Positions 8,243 to 17,163 of a stretch of DNA of 46,543 nucleotides are shown in pieces. The stretch spans positions 1 through 46,543 of the forward strand of contig JANWWI010000013.1 in the NCBI GenBank assembly GCA_025056355.1. Reading direction: 5' to 3'. This DNA comes from Casimicrobiaceae bacterium (GTDB taxonomy: Bacteria > Pseudomonadota > Gammaproteobacteria > Burkholderiales > Casimicrobiaceae). Positions within the stretch are counted from its first letter, which is position 1; the number at the start of each line of letters is the position of its first letter. The notes beneath the pieces are model-generated. The model was not told the origin of the DNA and searched no databases. It was given only the letters and a program-made list of their open reading frames with translations. A program made the translations under genes and the position numbers.

Positions 8243-9313
8243 TCAAGGCGCAAGCGCCATGTGTTCGAGCCCCATTGACTCGGGCAAGCCAAACATGAGG
8301 TTCATGCACTGGACCGCAGAGCCGGCGGCACCCTTCACAAGGTTGTCCTGAACGACGAGCACCACCAGGGTGTCCCCGGGTTCGGCTGCGCTGCGCGGGC
8401 GGTGCAGAGCCAAGCGCAAGCAATTACTGCCGCGCGTTGAGCGCGTGTCGGGATAGCTGCCCCAGGGCAGCACGTCGATGAAGGGTTCGTCGCGGTAGCT
8501 CGTCTCAAAAATCGCCTGCAATTCCTGATCGCTCATCGCCAGGCCGCGTTCATTGAGCCGGGCATAGAGCGTGGAATGCATGCCGCGGATCATCGGCGCC
8601 AGGTGCGGTGCGAAGAGCAGCCCCACGGCCGTACCCGCGAATTCCGCGAGACGCGCCACGGTTTCGGAGTGGTGCCGGTGAGCGCTCAAGTTGTAGGCTC
8701 GAAAGTTCTCGCTGGCTTCGCAAAGCAGGTATTCCGTTTCGGCCTTTTTTCCGGCGCCCGAGACGCCTGAGGCGCAGTTGGCGATCAGGTGAAGCGGATC
8801 GACGACTTGCGCGCGCAGCAGCGGCGCGAAGCCAATCTGCATCGTGGTGGGATAGCAGCCCGGGTTGCCGACGACGCGGGCGCGAGCGATCTCAGGACGG
8901 TTTAGCTCAACGAGTCCGTAAGCGGCCTCTCGGTTGAGGTCGGGGCACCGATGCGGCATCCGGTAGACGCGTTCGAACGTCGTGTGATCGCGGTAGCGAA
9001 AATCGGCTGCCAGGTCGATGACCCGCACTCCGCGCTCGACGAGGCGCGGCGCATCGGCCATTGCCACTCCATGCGGTGTGGCGAAAAAAACGACGTCGCA
9101 GTCGCTAAGATCGGCGCTGGTCGTGTCGCTGAAGACGAGGTCGCAACGACCTCGCAGCGAGGGAAACAGCTGATCAAGGCGTGTCCCCGCCTCTGTGCGC
9201 GAGGTGATTCGAATAAGTTCGGCGCGAGGATGGCTCGACAGGAGTCGAATCAACTCGACTCCGGTGTATCCACTGCCGCCGACGATGCCGACCTTGATCG
9301 CTTTGCCTGTCAT
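8243..9313 (-). CDS. argC: N-acetyl-gamma-glutamyl-phosphate reductase
   Basis: ArgC carries out the NADPH-dependent reduction of N-acetylglutamyl-5-phosphate to the semialdehyde, the third step of arginine synthesis. The N-terminal nucleotide-binding motif [18 protein letters not shown] and the active-site segment [12 protein letters not shown] with the nucleophile Cys153 are clear. The length of 356 residues is typical of the long-form enzyme. Starting at ATG 9313, it is separated from rpsI by 227 bp, in which I see only a weak CGTGCTT/AAGCACG inverted repeat (9353-9379). Downstream it is closely followed by the DUF6776 gene, a neighbour without an obvious arginine role. No other arg gene is in the window. 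Confidence 0.97.
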   Translation of the reverse strand: MTGKAIKVGIVGGSGYTGVELIRLLSSHPRAELIRITSRTEAGTRLDQLFPSLRGRCDLVFSDTTSADLSDCDVVFFATPHGVAMADAPRLVERGVRVIDLAADFRYRDHTTFERVYRMPHRCPDLNREAAYGLVELNRPEIARARVVGNPGCYPTTMQIGFAPLLRAQVVDPLHLIANCASGVSGAGKKAETEYLLCEASENFRAYNLSAHRHHSETVARLAEFAGTAVGLLFAPHLAPMIRGMHSTLYARLNERGLAMSDQELQAIFETSYRDEPFIDVLPWGSYPDTRSTRGSNCLRLALHRPRSAAEPGDTLVVLVVQDNLVKGAAGSAVQCMNLMFGLPESMGLEHMALAP

Positions 9314-9540
9314 AAGCGCTTCCGTTCCGATGAAAAGGGGGCTTGCCGTGCGCGTGCTTTGGGAGCACCGCGAAGCACGTCAGGAACCGAGCGAACACGA
9401 GGTGCCTACTTGGCCGCCGACACTGCGTGCGTCCCAAAGGCTGGGCGAGAGCGCAGCGCGGCCAGCGCCGGCCGGAAGCCCCGAAACTTGCCAAGGCTAG
9501 CACGACCGGGGGACAAGCGTCGGATCGGCGCGCGCGTGAA

Positions 9541-9933
9541 TCAGCGCTTCGAGAATTGTTTACGACGGCGCGCTTTGCGCAGGCCGACCTTCTTGCGTTC
9601 GACCTCTCGCGCGTCTCGGCGCACGAGGCCCGCCTTTTTGAGGATCGGTTTGAGCGTGGCGTCGTATTCGATCAAAGCGCGCGTGATGCCGTGTCGGACG
9701 GCACCGGCTTGGCCGCTTTCCCCGCCGCCAAAGACGTTGACTCGAATGTCAAGGTTGTCGAGATTATTCGTGAGCGCCAGCGGCTGACGCACGATCATGC
9801 GGCCGGTCTCACGAGAAAAATATTCGTTGACGGGCTTGCCGTTGACGATGAATTGGCCGCTTCCGTGCTTGATGAATACGCGAGCGACGGCACTCTTACG
9901 GCGCCCGGTGCCATAGTAGTAGGAGCTGATCAT
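9541..9933 (-). CDS. rpsI: 30S ribosomal protein S9
   Basis: S9 is a small-subunit protein whose basic C-terminal tail reaches the P-site tRNA anticodon. The 130-residue frame begins at ATG 9933 with the family start [16 protein letters not shown]. It contains [19 protein letters not shown] and ends in the conserved basic tail ending KQFSKR. It lies 28 bp after rplM, the invariant bacterial pair, so both are expressed from the promoter upstream of rplM. Confidence 0.98.
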   Translation of the reverse strand: MISSYYYGTGRRKSAVARVFIKHGSGQFIVNGKPVNEYFSRETGRMIVRQPLALTNNLDNLDIRVNVFGGGESGQAGAVRHGITRALIEYDATLKPILKKAGLVRRDAREVERKKVGLRKARRRKQFSKR

Positions 9934-9961
9934 GATCGGTTCGGCTGTCGAGGGTCGCGAA

Positions 9962-10390
9962 TCAGAGATCAAGTGGCTTTGGCTGCTGCGCTGCGTGCGG
10001 ATGGGTCGGGCCAACATAGCACTTGAGCTTGCGCAGCATCGCATAGCCCAAGGGACCCTTGGGCAACATCCCTTTCACGGCCAGCTTGAGCACGCGATCG
10101 GGGTGACGCTCTTGCAACTTGGCCAATGAGGTGGCGTAGATGCCCCCTGGATATCCGGAATGCCGGAAGTAAGTCTTTTGCTCGGCCTTCTTCCCGGTGA
10201 CGCGAATCTTTTCGACATTGGTCACGATGATGTAGTCACCCGTGTCCATGTGCGGGGCGAAGGTCGGTTTGTGCTTGCCGCGCAGACGTGCGGCGATCTG
10301 ACTGGCCAGACGGCCAAGGACACGGTCGGTACCGTCGACGACGTACCAGTCTTGCTTGATGTCGGACGCTTTGGGAGAGTAGGTTTTCAC
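9962..10390 (-). CDS. rplM: 50S ribosomal protein L13
   Basis: L13 is an early-assembly protein of the large subunit. The 142-residue frame carries family motifs [37 protein letters not shown] and HSGYPGG. The start is a GTG at 10390 ([10 protein letters not shown]), with AAAGAG a few bases upstream; no ATG fits the family N-terminus. L13 is known in E. coli to repress translation of its own operon, and the leader here is strongly folded (10474-10526), which could serve the same purpose. Confidence 0.97.
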   Translation of the reverse strand: MKTYSPKASDIKQDWYVVDGTDRVLGRLASQIAARLRGKHKPTFAPHMDTGDYIIVTNVEKIRVTGKKAEQKTYFRHSGYPGGIYATSLAKLQERHPDRVLKLAVKGMLPKGPLGYAMLRKLKCYVGPTHPHAAQQPKPLDL

Positions 10391-10473
10391 GTCGGGCTCT
10401 TTCTCGTTGGTGTCCCAAGCGGTGCCATCCGCGGAGGCAGGATGGCTGTCGGATGGGACTCTATGTGAGCGAC

Positions 10474-10548
10474 TGCGACCTAGGGCGCGCTTCAGAGGAA
10501 AAATCCTCAAGCAAACCGCGGTCGCACGATGCGAAAGCAATAAGTGTA
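10474..10548 (-). promoter_or_regulatory. structured leader and -10 of the rplM-rpsI operon
   Basis: On the minus strand a -10-like TACACT (10548-10543) has no convincing -35. It would start transcription near 10536, directly before a nested structure. The outer stem is TGCGACC/GGTCGCA (10474-10480 with 10520-10526). Inside are GCTT/AAGC and GAGGA/TCCTC around an AAAA loop (about 10489-10512). The structure is about 85-135 nt upstream of the GTG start. Candidate autoregulatory RNA; not folded by computation. Confidence 0.4.
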
Positions 10549-10690
10549 GCCGATTGCTTGCAGGGACTCGGCGAAGGTAAAAAAATCGGGCGGGACCCAG
10601 TAGAGCCCACGCCCGGACAAGCGGAATGTCAACCCAAGGAGGAGAAAGGAAGACATTCATCGATCAGGAAGGAGGAGACCCGATCGACAG

Positions 10691-10933
10691 TTGCTATTCA
10701 AGCATGTTGCGGCGCACAAGTCAAGCCCTCAACTCGCTATGACCCGTATCATCCTCATGCGCCTGGCTCGATTTGTCGGCAACCAGTGGACGGGATCCGA
10801 TTTCAAAAAGATAAGTCGATTCAATGTTTTATTGTGTTATCCCGAGCCCGGTCCTAACCGGCTCGCAAAATCGAGAAACGTCTTAGGGTTTATGTTGCAA
10901 GTTTGTTGCGACCGCACAAACATGAATGTTTGA
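10691..10933 (+). CDS. possible small protein of unknown function, 80 residues
   Basis: Doubtful. An open frame with TTG start at 10691 follows a perfect anti-16S sequence, AAGGAGGAG, but at a long spacing of 13 nt. It ends 12 bp before the osmC-like start. An internal ATG at 10739 would give MTRIILMRLARFVGNQW and onward. The product is basic with four cysteines or fewer, and has no recognised domain. Base composition is more A+T rich than neighbours. Random open frame is equally likely. Confidence 0.15.
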   Translation: MLFKHVAAHKSSPQLAMTRIILMRLARFVGNQWTGSDFKKISRFNVLLCYPEPGPNRLAKSRNVLGFMLQVCCDRTNMNV

Positions 10934-10945
10934 AAGGAGCTTGAG

Positions 10946-11362
10946 GTGAAGGCGAGCGCACGCTGGGTCGACGCGGTTCGATTTGTGGTGGAGACGGGGT
11001 CCAGCCATGCGCTGGTGGTCGATGGCGCCCCTGAGTACGGGGGGCGAAACACGGGGCCGCGCCCGATGGAGCTCGTGCTCGCCGGTGCGGCGGCGTGTAC
11101 AGCCTTCGACGTGGTGTTGATTCTCAGCAAATCGCGCCAGAGGCTCACGCGCTTTTCCGTGGAAGCGTCCGCTCAGCGAGCCGAGGAGGACCCGAAAGTA
11201 TTCACGGCCATCAAACTGACCTATCGGCTTGCAGGTCCGGGTCTTGACGTCAAAGCGGTCGAGCGTGCCGTCAAGCTTTCGAAAGAGAAGTATTGTTCCG
11301 CCACCGCGATGCTCGGCAAAACGGCCGCCATCGAGACCGAGATCGTGATCGAGGCCGACTGA
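10946..11362 (+). CDS. OsmC family protein (thiol peroxidase-like)
   Basis: OsmC/Ohr-fold proteins reduce organic hydroperoxides with a pair of cysteines. The 138-residue protein has the family core EYGGRNTGPRPMELVLAGAAAC with Cys51 and the second conserved cysteine Cys117 in SKEKYCSATAML, the arrangement of the YhfA-like subgroup. Start is GTG at 10946 with GGAGC 6 nt upstream. It stands alone, divergent from rplM and convergent to ssb. Substrate and physiological role cannot be read from sequence; oxidative-stress defence is the family expectation. Confidence 0.88.
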   Translation: MKASARWVDAVRFVVETGSSHALVVDGAPEYGGRNTGPRPMELVLAGAAACTAFDVVLILSKSRQRLTRFSVEASAQRAEEDPKVFTAIKLTYRLAGPGLDVKAVERAVKLSKEKYCSATAMLGKTAAIETEIVIEAD

Positions 11363-11394
11363 GCGCGCTCACCCCGTCGGTGCCGATGCTTCAC

Positions 11395-11418
11395 GCCGTT
11401 CGATGCGGGGCGAACGGC
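11395..11418. terminator. hairpin between convergent osmC-like gene and ssb
   Basis: GCCGTTCG (11395-11402) and CGAACGGC (11411-11418) form a perfect 8-bp stem with an 8-nt loop, 33 nt past the osmC-like stop. There is no proper T tract on either strand. A second long-range inverted repeat, CGGAGGT (11468-11474) with ACCTCCG (11510-11516), lies just past ssb. Probably a weak bidirectional terminator. Confidence 0.35.
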
Positions 11419-11539
11419 AAGGCCTTGTGCTGGCAGCTCTGCAAGGCAGAGGCTCCGTTTAGAGGCCCGGAGGTTGGGGCAATCACGTCGCGTTGGGCTG
11501 ACCCGGGCGACCTCCGAGCGCCGTCCGCAGGGGCTGGAT

Positions 11540-12019
11540 TCAGAACGGAATGTCGTCGTCGAACTCGTCCAACTTCTTTTTGTTCGAGGTTGCGCCGCCT
11601 GCTTGGCCCATCGGCTGGCTCGTACCAAGCGGCGTGCTGCCGCCGCGATCGACCCCCTCCTCGGCATCGGCCGAGGTCGCGCTGCCTGGCCGGGAGCCGA
11701 GCATCTGCATCCGCTCCCCGCGAATTTTGGTCATCGTGCGCTCCACACCGTCCTTGTCGGTCCACTTGTCGTACTGGATTCGTCCCTCGATGTAGACCTG
11801 CATGCCCTTTTTCAGGTACTCGCCGCAGATCTCGGCTGTGCGGCCGATGAATTCAACGCGATGCCAGTCGGTACGTTCCTGCTTGTTGCCGTTTTTGTCT
11901 TTCCACTGCTCGGTGGTGGCCAAGGAAAACGTGGCCACCGCTTCGCCGCTAGGCAGGTAACGCATCTCGGGATCGCGCCCGAGGTTGCCGATGAGCATCA
12001 CGCGGTTGACAGAAGCCAT
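11540..12019 (-). CDS. ssb: single-stranded DNA-binding protein
   Basis: SSB coats single-stranded DNA in replication and repair and recruits partners through its C-terminal tip. The N-terminal OB fold is typical (MASVNRVMLIGNLGRDPEMR, WHRVEFIGRTAEICGEYLKKG, VYIEGRIQYDKW). A Gly/Ser/Pro linker and the acidic tip DEFDDDIPF follow. The length is 159 residues. Start is ATG 12019; an upstream extension would reach into the MFS gene and lacks homology. It follows the MFS gene by 11 bp. In many relatives ssb lies next to uvrA and an MFS gene; uvrA is not seen here. Confidence 0.97.
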   Translation of the reverse strand: MASVNRVMLIGNLGRDPEMRYLPSGEAVATFSLATTEQWKDKNGNKQERTDWHRVEFIGRTAEICGEYLKKGMQVYIEGRIQYDKWTDKDGVERTMTKIRGERMQMLGSRPGSATSADAEEGVDRGGSTPLGTSQPMGQAGGATSNKKKLDEFDDDIPF

Positions 12020-12030
12020 CTGACTTGCTC

Positions 12031-13245
12031 CTAGTGTTTTGCCGGTGGCGGTTTCATCGACCAGGCCGCCACGAACCACAGCGCGGCCAATGCCGCGCAG
12101 CCATAGAAGACCGCTTCGCTGCCGAAGCGCTTGGCCAGTGTACCGCCCACGATGCCGCCGGCGAAGAGTCCGAGCGACATGTTGGTGTTGTAGACCCCCA
12201 GTGCGAAGCCCTTGAGATGCGCCGGCGCGATGCGTGACACCAAAGACGGCTGCATGGCCTCAAGCAGGTTGAAGGCCACAAAGAAGGCAAGCAGGAAGGC
12301 AATCAAGCCCTTGAAGGCGAGTGCCGAAAGCTGCGGCGCCGCAAGCAGCGCAAGCGTAAGGAGCGCAATGGCGGCCAGAAACAATTCGCGCAGGCGGCCG
12401 CGCCGTTCGGCGGCAATCATCGGCGGCACCATGATGGCGAAGGAGACCAGGATCACCGGCAGATACACGAGCCAGTGCTCCGGGGCGGCCAGCCCGCCCC
12501 GTTCGATCAGCAGGGTCGGCACGACGACAAAAAGCGCCGTCTGACAGAGGTGTAGCACGAACACGCCGACGTTCAGGCGCAGCAGTTGCGGGTGAAAGAG
12601 CACATCGCCGTGGCGAATCGCTGCCGGTTCTTCGCCGTGTAGTGGTGCCGGGGGAACGGCCCAGATCACCACGGCGCAGCCCAAAAGCGCAAGCAAGGCC
12701 GTGATCCAGAACAGGCCCGAAAGCCCCACCGCGGCCGCAAGTGGCGGCGCGACCACGAGAGCGGCTGCGAAGGTGAGCCCGATGGTGGCCCCGACGATGG
12801 CCATGGCCCGCGTGCGTACGCTCTCGCGCGTGGAATCGGCCACAAACGCAGACACCGCGGCGCTAACGGCTCCGGCGCCCTGAAGCGCTCGCCCGATGAT
12901 CACACCCACGATGGAGCTAGCCAGGGCGGCAATCGCGCTGCCTGCGGCGAAGAGGAGCAGACCGCCTACGATGACCGGCTTGCGTCCGAAGCGGTCGGAG
13001 GCGGCCCCAAGCGGAATTTGAAACACCGCTTGCGTGAGCCCGTAGATCGAGATGGCGAGGCCGATCAGGTAGGGTTCCTGACCGCCCGTGAGCGCTCGGC
13101 CATAGATCGCGAACACGGGTAGGATCAGAAAGAGCCCGAACATGCGCAGGCCGTAGATGCTCGCAAGCCAGAGGCTTGCGCGCCGCTCGGTGGGCGTCAT
13201 GGTCCGTGCATCGGGCGCGGTGGAAGCGATGTGAGGGGTTTGCAT
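12031..13245 (-). CDS. MFS transporter, probable drug/metabolite exporter
   Basis: A 404-residue member of the major facilitator superfamily with about 12 hydrophobic helices. The family loop motif between helices 2 and 3 reads GAASDRFGRKP (residues 80-90), as in DHA1-type drug:H+ antiporters. Helix 5 carries VIIGRALQGAGAVSAAVSAF, the motif C-like signature of exporters. Start is the ATG at 13245. It sits directly upstream of ssb, an association common in proteobacteria but without known functional link. The substrate cannot be told from sequence. Confidence 0.88.
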   Translation of the reverse strand: MQTPHIASTAPDARTMTPTERRASLWLASIYGLRMFGLFLILPVFAIYGRALTGGQEPYLIGLAISIYGLTQAVFQIPLGAASDRFGRKPVIVGGLLLFAAGSAIAALASSIVGVIIGRALQGAGAVSAAVSAFVADSTRESVRTRAMAIVGATIGLTFAAALVVAPPLAAAVGLSGLFWITALLALLGCAVVIWAVPPAPLHGEEPAAIRHGDVLFHPQLLRLNVGVFVLHLCQTALFVVVPTLLIERGGLAAPEHWLVYLPVILVSFAIMVPPMIAAERRGRLRELFLAAIALLTLALLAAPQLSALAFKGLIAFLLAFFVAFNLLEAMQPSLVSRIAPAHLKGFALGVYNTNMSLGLFAGGIVGGTLAKRFGSEAVFYGCAALAALWFVAAWSMKPPPAKH

Positions 13246-13361
13246 GGGGGCGGCATTGTGTCATCGGTAAGCCGCGCGCGGCTGACCGGTCACGGCGGAT
13301 GACGCCCGCCGAATATTCACGCGCGGGCCCGAGCGCCGATCGGACCTCTCCGCCGCAACGG

Positions 13362-16300
13362 CTACTCGGCCGCGATTCGATCGCTCAAGCCCGGCTCGGG
13401 GGCGACCAGGCGCACAACTTTCGCATGGTCGAATTCGGCCTTGAGCCGGGCTTGTTTTTCGAGCGCAGACTTGATGTGGCGCGCTTTGATGTGCCCAAAG
13501 CCGCGAATTTCCTCCGGGATCGAAGCAAGCTGCACGGCCAGCGCATGATTGTGCGGACCCAGTTTGGCGAGGACCTCCTCGATGAGGGCGCGGTAGTCGT
13601 GCTTGAGCTGTTGTTCGAGCTTGCGCTCCGGATTGAAGCGGAAGGGATCGAGCCAACTGCCGCGCAGCCGCCGCATCCGAGCAAGCAGCCGGAAGGCTTG
13701 CATCATCCAAGGGCCATACGGCCGCTTGATGAGTTGCCCAGTCACCGGGTCTTTTTTGGCAAAAAGCGGTGGCGCGAGGTGAAACGTGAGCCGGTAGTCG
13801 CCGGTGAACTCGCGCTTGATGCGTGCCTCGAACGGCCCGCTCGTGTAGAGCCGTGCCACTTCGTATTCGTCCTTGACCGCGAGCAGCTTGAAGTAATAGC
13901 GCGCCACGGCTTCGGTCAGTTCGGTCTTGCCGGGGAGCTTGGCTTGTTCGGTGCGGCGCACGAGGTCAACGAAGTCCGTGTAAACCTTGGCGTAGGCGGC
14001 ATCCTGGTAATCGGTCAAAAACGCCGCGCGGCGGGCGATCAGCTCATCGAGCGTGGTGGAAAGCCGCGTCGAGAAAGCGGGGTTGTCTTGCTCGAGCGCG
14101 GCCGGTTGGGGTGCTGCGATCGCTTCGACCGCTTTGAGGTCATGCGCCGCGCGCCGTCCCCAGAGAAAGGCCGCCTTGTTCATGTCAACGGCCACACCGT
14201 TGAGTTCGATCGCGCGCAGGATCGTGGCTTGCGACAGAGGGATCAAGCCCTTCTGCCAGGCGTAGCCGGTCAGAAACAGGTTGGTGGCGATCGAGTCGCC
14301 AAGCAGCCGGGTGGCAAGCCGCGTGGCATCGATCAGCTCGACTGCATGGGCCCCGCACGCTTCGGCAATCTCACGCTCCATGCTGCCCAACGGGAATTGC
14401 AGGTTGGCGTCCTGTGTGAACGCGGCCGGCATGATCACCGCACTGTTGACGACCGCACGCGTCACGCCAACGGCCATTTTGGCGAGTGCCTCCTCGGTGA
14501 CCGTGGTCAGCACATCGCAGGCGAGCACGAGGTCGGCCTCCCCGGCGGCCACACGGGTTGCGTGCAGCGCTTCTTGGTCAGGGGCGATGCGCACATGGCT
14601 CATCACGGGGCCGTTTTTTTGCGCAAGACCCGACATGTCGAGCACCGAAATGCCCTTGCCCTCCAAAAACGCTGCCATGCCGAGCACCTGCCCTACGGTG
14701 AGCACACCCGTTCCGCCGATGCCCGTGACCAGGATGTTGTAGGGCCGAACGACCGGCTTGAGGCTCGGTTCGGGCAGGGCCGGAAAGTCGACCTCACCGA
14801 CTTTGTCGGGTTTACGCAATGCGCCGCCCTCCACCGTGACAAAACTTGGGCAAAAGCCGTTCACGCACGAGAAATCCTTGTTGCAACTCGACTGGTCGAT
14901 GGTGCGCTTTCGACCCAGTTCGGTCTCAAGGGGCATGACCGAGACACAGTTCGACTGCACGCCGCAATCGCCGCAGCCTTCGCAGACGGCCTCGTTGATG
15001 ACCACCCGCTTGGGCGGATCGGGGAACTTGCCGGCCTTGCGGCGACGGCGTTTTTCGGCGGCGCAGGTCTGGTCGTAAATGATGATGCTCACCCCGGGCG
15101 TTTCGCGATAGGCGCGCTGGATGTGCTCGAGTTCTGCCCGATGGTGCACCGCCACGCCAGCCGGCAGCCGCACCCCGCGGTACTTCTCCGGCTCATCGGT
15201 GACCACGCACATTGTCTGCACGCCCTCGGCGCGCAGCTGCTCCGCAATGGCCACCGGCGAGAGCGGTCCGTCGTGCGGTTGCCCGCCGGTCATCGCCACT
15301 GCGTCGTTGTAGAGGATCTTGTAGGTGATGTTGACCTTGGCGGCGATGGCGGCGCGGATCGCGAGGATCCCCGAGTGGAAGTAGGTGCCATCGCCGAGGT
15401 TGGCGAAGATGTGCTGGGTTTCCGTGAACGGCGCCTGCCCGATCCACGGCACGCCTTCCCCGCCCATTTGCGTGAAGGTCGAGGTCGAGCGGTTCATCCA
15501 AATGGCCATGTAATGGCAGCCGATGCCGGCCAAGGCCCGCGAACCTTCGGGCACGCGCGTTGAGGTGTTGTGCGGACAGCCCGAGCAGAAGTAGGGTTGC
15601 CGCTGAATCGGGATGCGATGGGCGGCGAGCTCACGCTCTTTGTTGTTGATCCACTCGACGCGCTGCTTGATTTTGTCGCTGACATAGAAGCGGTGGATGC
15701 GATCGGCAATCACCCGCGCGATCATCGCTGGCGTGAGTTCTCCAGGGGCGGGCAGCAACCAGTCGCCGTGCGGGCGCACCCATTCGCCTTTGGCATCGAA
15801 CTTGCCAATGATGCGCGGCCGCACATCCTCGCGCCAGTTGTAGAGCTGCTCTTTGAGCTGGTATTCGATGACCTGGCGCTTTTCCTCGACCACGAGGATC
15901 TCTTCGAGTCCTTCGGCGAAATGGCGCACGCCCTCCGGCTCAAGCGGCCAGACCATGCCGACCTTGTAAAGCCTGAGTCCGATGGCGCGTGCGAGATCCT
16001 CATCGATGCCAAGATCGTCGAGCGCTTGTCGCGTGTCGAGGTAGGCCTTGCCGGCGGCGATGATGCCGAGCCGCGGCCGAGGCGAATCGATCACCAGGCG
16101 GTTCAGTTGATTGACCCGCGCGTAGTGGATCGCCATGTAGATCTTGTAGTCGTGCATGAGCCGCTCTTGCTCGAGCGGTGTGTGCGGCCAGCGGATGTTG
16201 ACCCCACCCTCAGGCAGCGGAAAGTCGTTCGGAATGATCGGCTGGATGCGCTCGGGATCGACGATGACCGCGGCGGAGGATTCCACCGTGTCGGTGACCG

Positions 16301-16949
16301 CCTTCATCGCCACGTAGCAACCGCTATAGCGGCTCATTGCATAGCCGTGGATGCCGAGGTCGAGATACTCCTGCACGCCGGCTGGGTAGAGCACGGGGAT
16401 CACGGCGGAGATGAACTCATGATCCGACTGGTGCGGCAGGGTCGAAGACTTGGCGCCATGGTCGTCACCGGCCACGAGCAGCACGCCGCCCCACTTGCTC
16501 GTGCCGGCGTGGTTGGCATGCTTGAACACATCGCCACAACGATCGACCCCCGGCCCTTTGCCATACCACATCGCGAAGACGCCGTCGTATTTGGCCCCGG
16601 GGTAGAGGTTGACCTGCTGCGTGCCCCACACGGCGGTGGCCGCGAGGTCTTCGTTGAGGCCGGGCACAAAGCGGATGTGGTTCGCCTCGAGATACTTTTT
16701 CGCTTTCCAGGCCTGCTGGTCGAGGCCGCCCAAGGGGGAGCCGCGGTAGCCGGAGAGAAACCCGGCGGTGTTGAGGCCGGCAAGCTGGTCCTTTTGTCGC
16801 TGCAGGATCAAGAGGCGCAGCAGCGCCTGGGTTCCGCTCAGGTAGACGCGCCCGCGCGGCAGTGTCCAACGGTCATCGAGCGTGACTTCGGAAAGGGCCC
16901 GGCGGATCGCCTCGGGCAGCTCGGAGGTCGGCAGAGGGGCTTGTGACAC
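13362..16949 (-). CDS. fused indolepyruvate:ferredoxin oxidoreductase (2-oxoacid:ferredoxin oxidoreductase family)
   Basis: This 1195-residue single-chain enzyme corresponds to the alpha and beta subunits of IorAB fused with a linking Fe-S domain. It is expected to oxidise aryl pyruvates from Trp, Phe and Tyr to aryl-CoA esters. The N-terminal third is a pyrimidine-binding TPP domain. CSGCPHNTSTRVPEG at 455-469 and a TPP-binding segment (ANLGDGTYFHSG) follow. A cysteine-rich stretch begins at Cys656 (CEGCGDCGVQSNC). The C-terminal part has the gamma-type domain (VTGIGGTGVLTVGQ). I chose the GTG at 16949 because AAGGAGC precedes it. The gene is monocistronic on minus. Substrate among 2-oxo acids is inferred. 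Confidence 0.9.
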   Translation of the reverse strand: MSQAPLPTSELPEAIRRALSEVTLDDRWTLPRGRVYLSGTQALLRLLILQRQKDQLAGLNTAGFLSGYRGSPLGGLDQQAWKAKKYLEANHIRFVPGLNEDLAATAVWGTQQVNLYPGAKYDGVFAMWYGKGPGVDRCGDVFKHANHAGTSKWGGVLLVAGDDHGAKSSTLPHQSDHEFISAVIPVLYPAGVQEYLDLGIHGYAMSRYSGCYVAMKAVTDTVESSAAVIVDPERIQPIIPNDFPLPEGGVNIRWPHTPLEQERLMHDYKIYMAIHYARVNQLNRLVIDSPRPRLGIIAAGKAYLDTRQALDDLGIDEDLARAIGLRLYKVGMVWPLEPEGVRHFAEGLEEILVVEEKRQVIEYQLKEQLYNWREDVRPRIIGKFDAKGEWVRPHGDWLLPAPGELTPAMIARVIADRIHRFYVSDKIKQRVEWINNKERELAAHRIPIQRQPYFCSGCPHNTSTRVPEGSRALAGIGCHYMAIWMNRSTSTFTQMGGEGVPWIGQAPFTETQHIFANLGDGTYFHSGILAIRAAIAAKVNITYKILYNDAVAMTGGQPHDGPLSPVAIAEQLRAEGVQTMCVVTDEPEKYRGVRLPAGVAVHHRAELEHIQRAYRETPGVSIIIYDQTCAAEKRRRRKAGKFPDPPKRVVINEAVCEGCGDCGVQSNCVSVMPLETELGRKRTIDQSSCNKDFSCVNGFCPSFVTVEGGALRKPDKVGEVDFPALPEPSLKPVVRPYNILVTGIGGTGVLTVGQVLGMAAFLEGKGISVLDMSGLAQKNGPVMSHVRIAPDQEALHATRVAAGEADLVLACDVLTTVTEEALAKMAVGVTRAVVNSAVIMPAAFTQDANLQFPLGSMEREIAEACGAHAVELIDATRLATRLLGDSIATNLFLTGYAWQKGLIPLSQATILRAIELNGVAVDMNKAAFLWGRRAAHDLKAVEAIAAPQPAALEQDNPAFSTRLSTTLDELIARRAAFLTDYQDAAYAKVYTDFVDLVRRTEQAKLPGKTELTEAVARYYFKLLAVKDEYEVARLYTSGPFEARIKREFTGDYRLTFHLAPPLFAKKDPVTGQLIKRPYGPWMMQAFRLLARMRRLRGSWLDPFRFNPERKLEQQLKHDYRALIEEVLAKLGPHNHALAVQLASIPEEIRGFGHIKARHIKSALEKQARLKAEFDHAKVVRLVAPEPGLSDRIAAE

Positions 16950-17007
16950 GATGCAGCTCCTTCGATCGAGACGCACAACCCGGCCCCCGGGTAGGAGGCC
17001 GTCCCGG

Positions 17008-17030
17008 CAAAGCCCGTTTTGCGGGCTTGC
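17008..17030 (-). promoter_or_regulatory. hairpin in the leader of the indolepyruvate oxidoreductase gene
   Basis: GC(A)AAGCCCG and CGGGCTTGC form a 9-bp stem with one bulged A and a TTTTG loop, about 60 nt upstream of the GTG start at 16949. On the minus strand it is not followed by a T run. It lies in the 214-bp divergent gap to the ybgC-like gene, where I found no clear promoter. Confidence 0.35.
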
Positions 17031-17163
17031 TCGACTTTCCGATTGTGCGCTCTTTCGGATCGTTTGTCTTTTGGGGCGAGTCCCGAGAGAGGGCCAGGGC
17101 CCGCCGGCCGGATCACTCGGAGACAATGTTCAAGGTTGCCCACGCAAACCCCGGTTTTGAGGT

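Larger units (their letters stand above)
10391..10945. other. 555-bp divergent intergenic region, rplM to osmC-like gene
   Basis: The rplM-proximal part (10391-10548) holds the structured leader. The middle has two copies of the purine run AAGGAGGAG (10636-10644 and 10669-10677). The part from about 10680 to 10930 is clearly richer in A+T than the rest of the window and contains a bulged hairpin (GAGC-C-CGGT / ACCG-GCTC, 10844-10864). I see no convincing -35/-10 pair for the osmC-like gene. Confidence 0.6.

Noticed and set aside
9353-9379. CGTGCTT/AAGCACG inverted repeat upstream of argC as an arginine operator or terminator
   Set aside because: The loop is 13 nt, there is no T tract, and it does not match ARG-box sequences.
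13270-13283. AGCCGCGCGCGGCT palindrome between the MFS and oxidoreductase genes
   Set aside because: It is mainly an alternating CG run, expected by chance at this composition.
13176-15563. A 795-codon open frame on the plus strand opposite the indolepyruvate oxidoreductase gene
   Set aside because: High-GC genes often leave a long mirror frame open. The translation has no recognisable domain, while the minus-strand frame is a full multi-domain enzyme.
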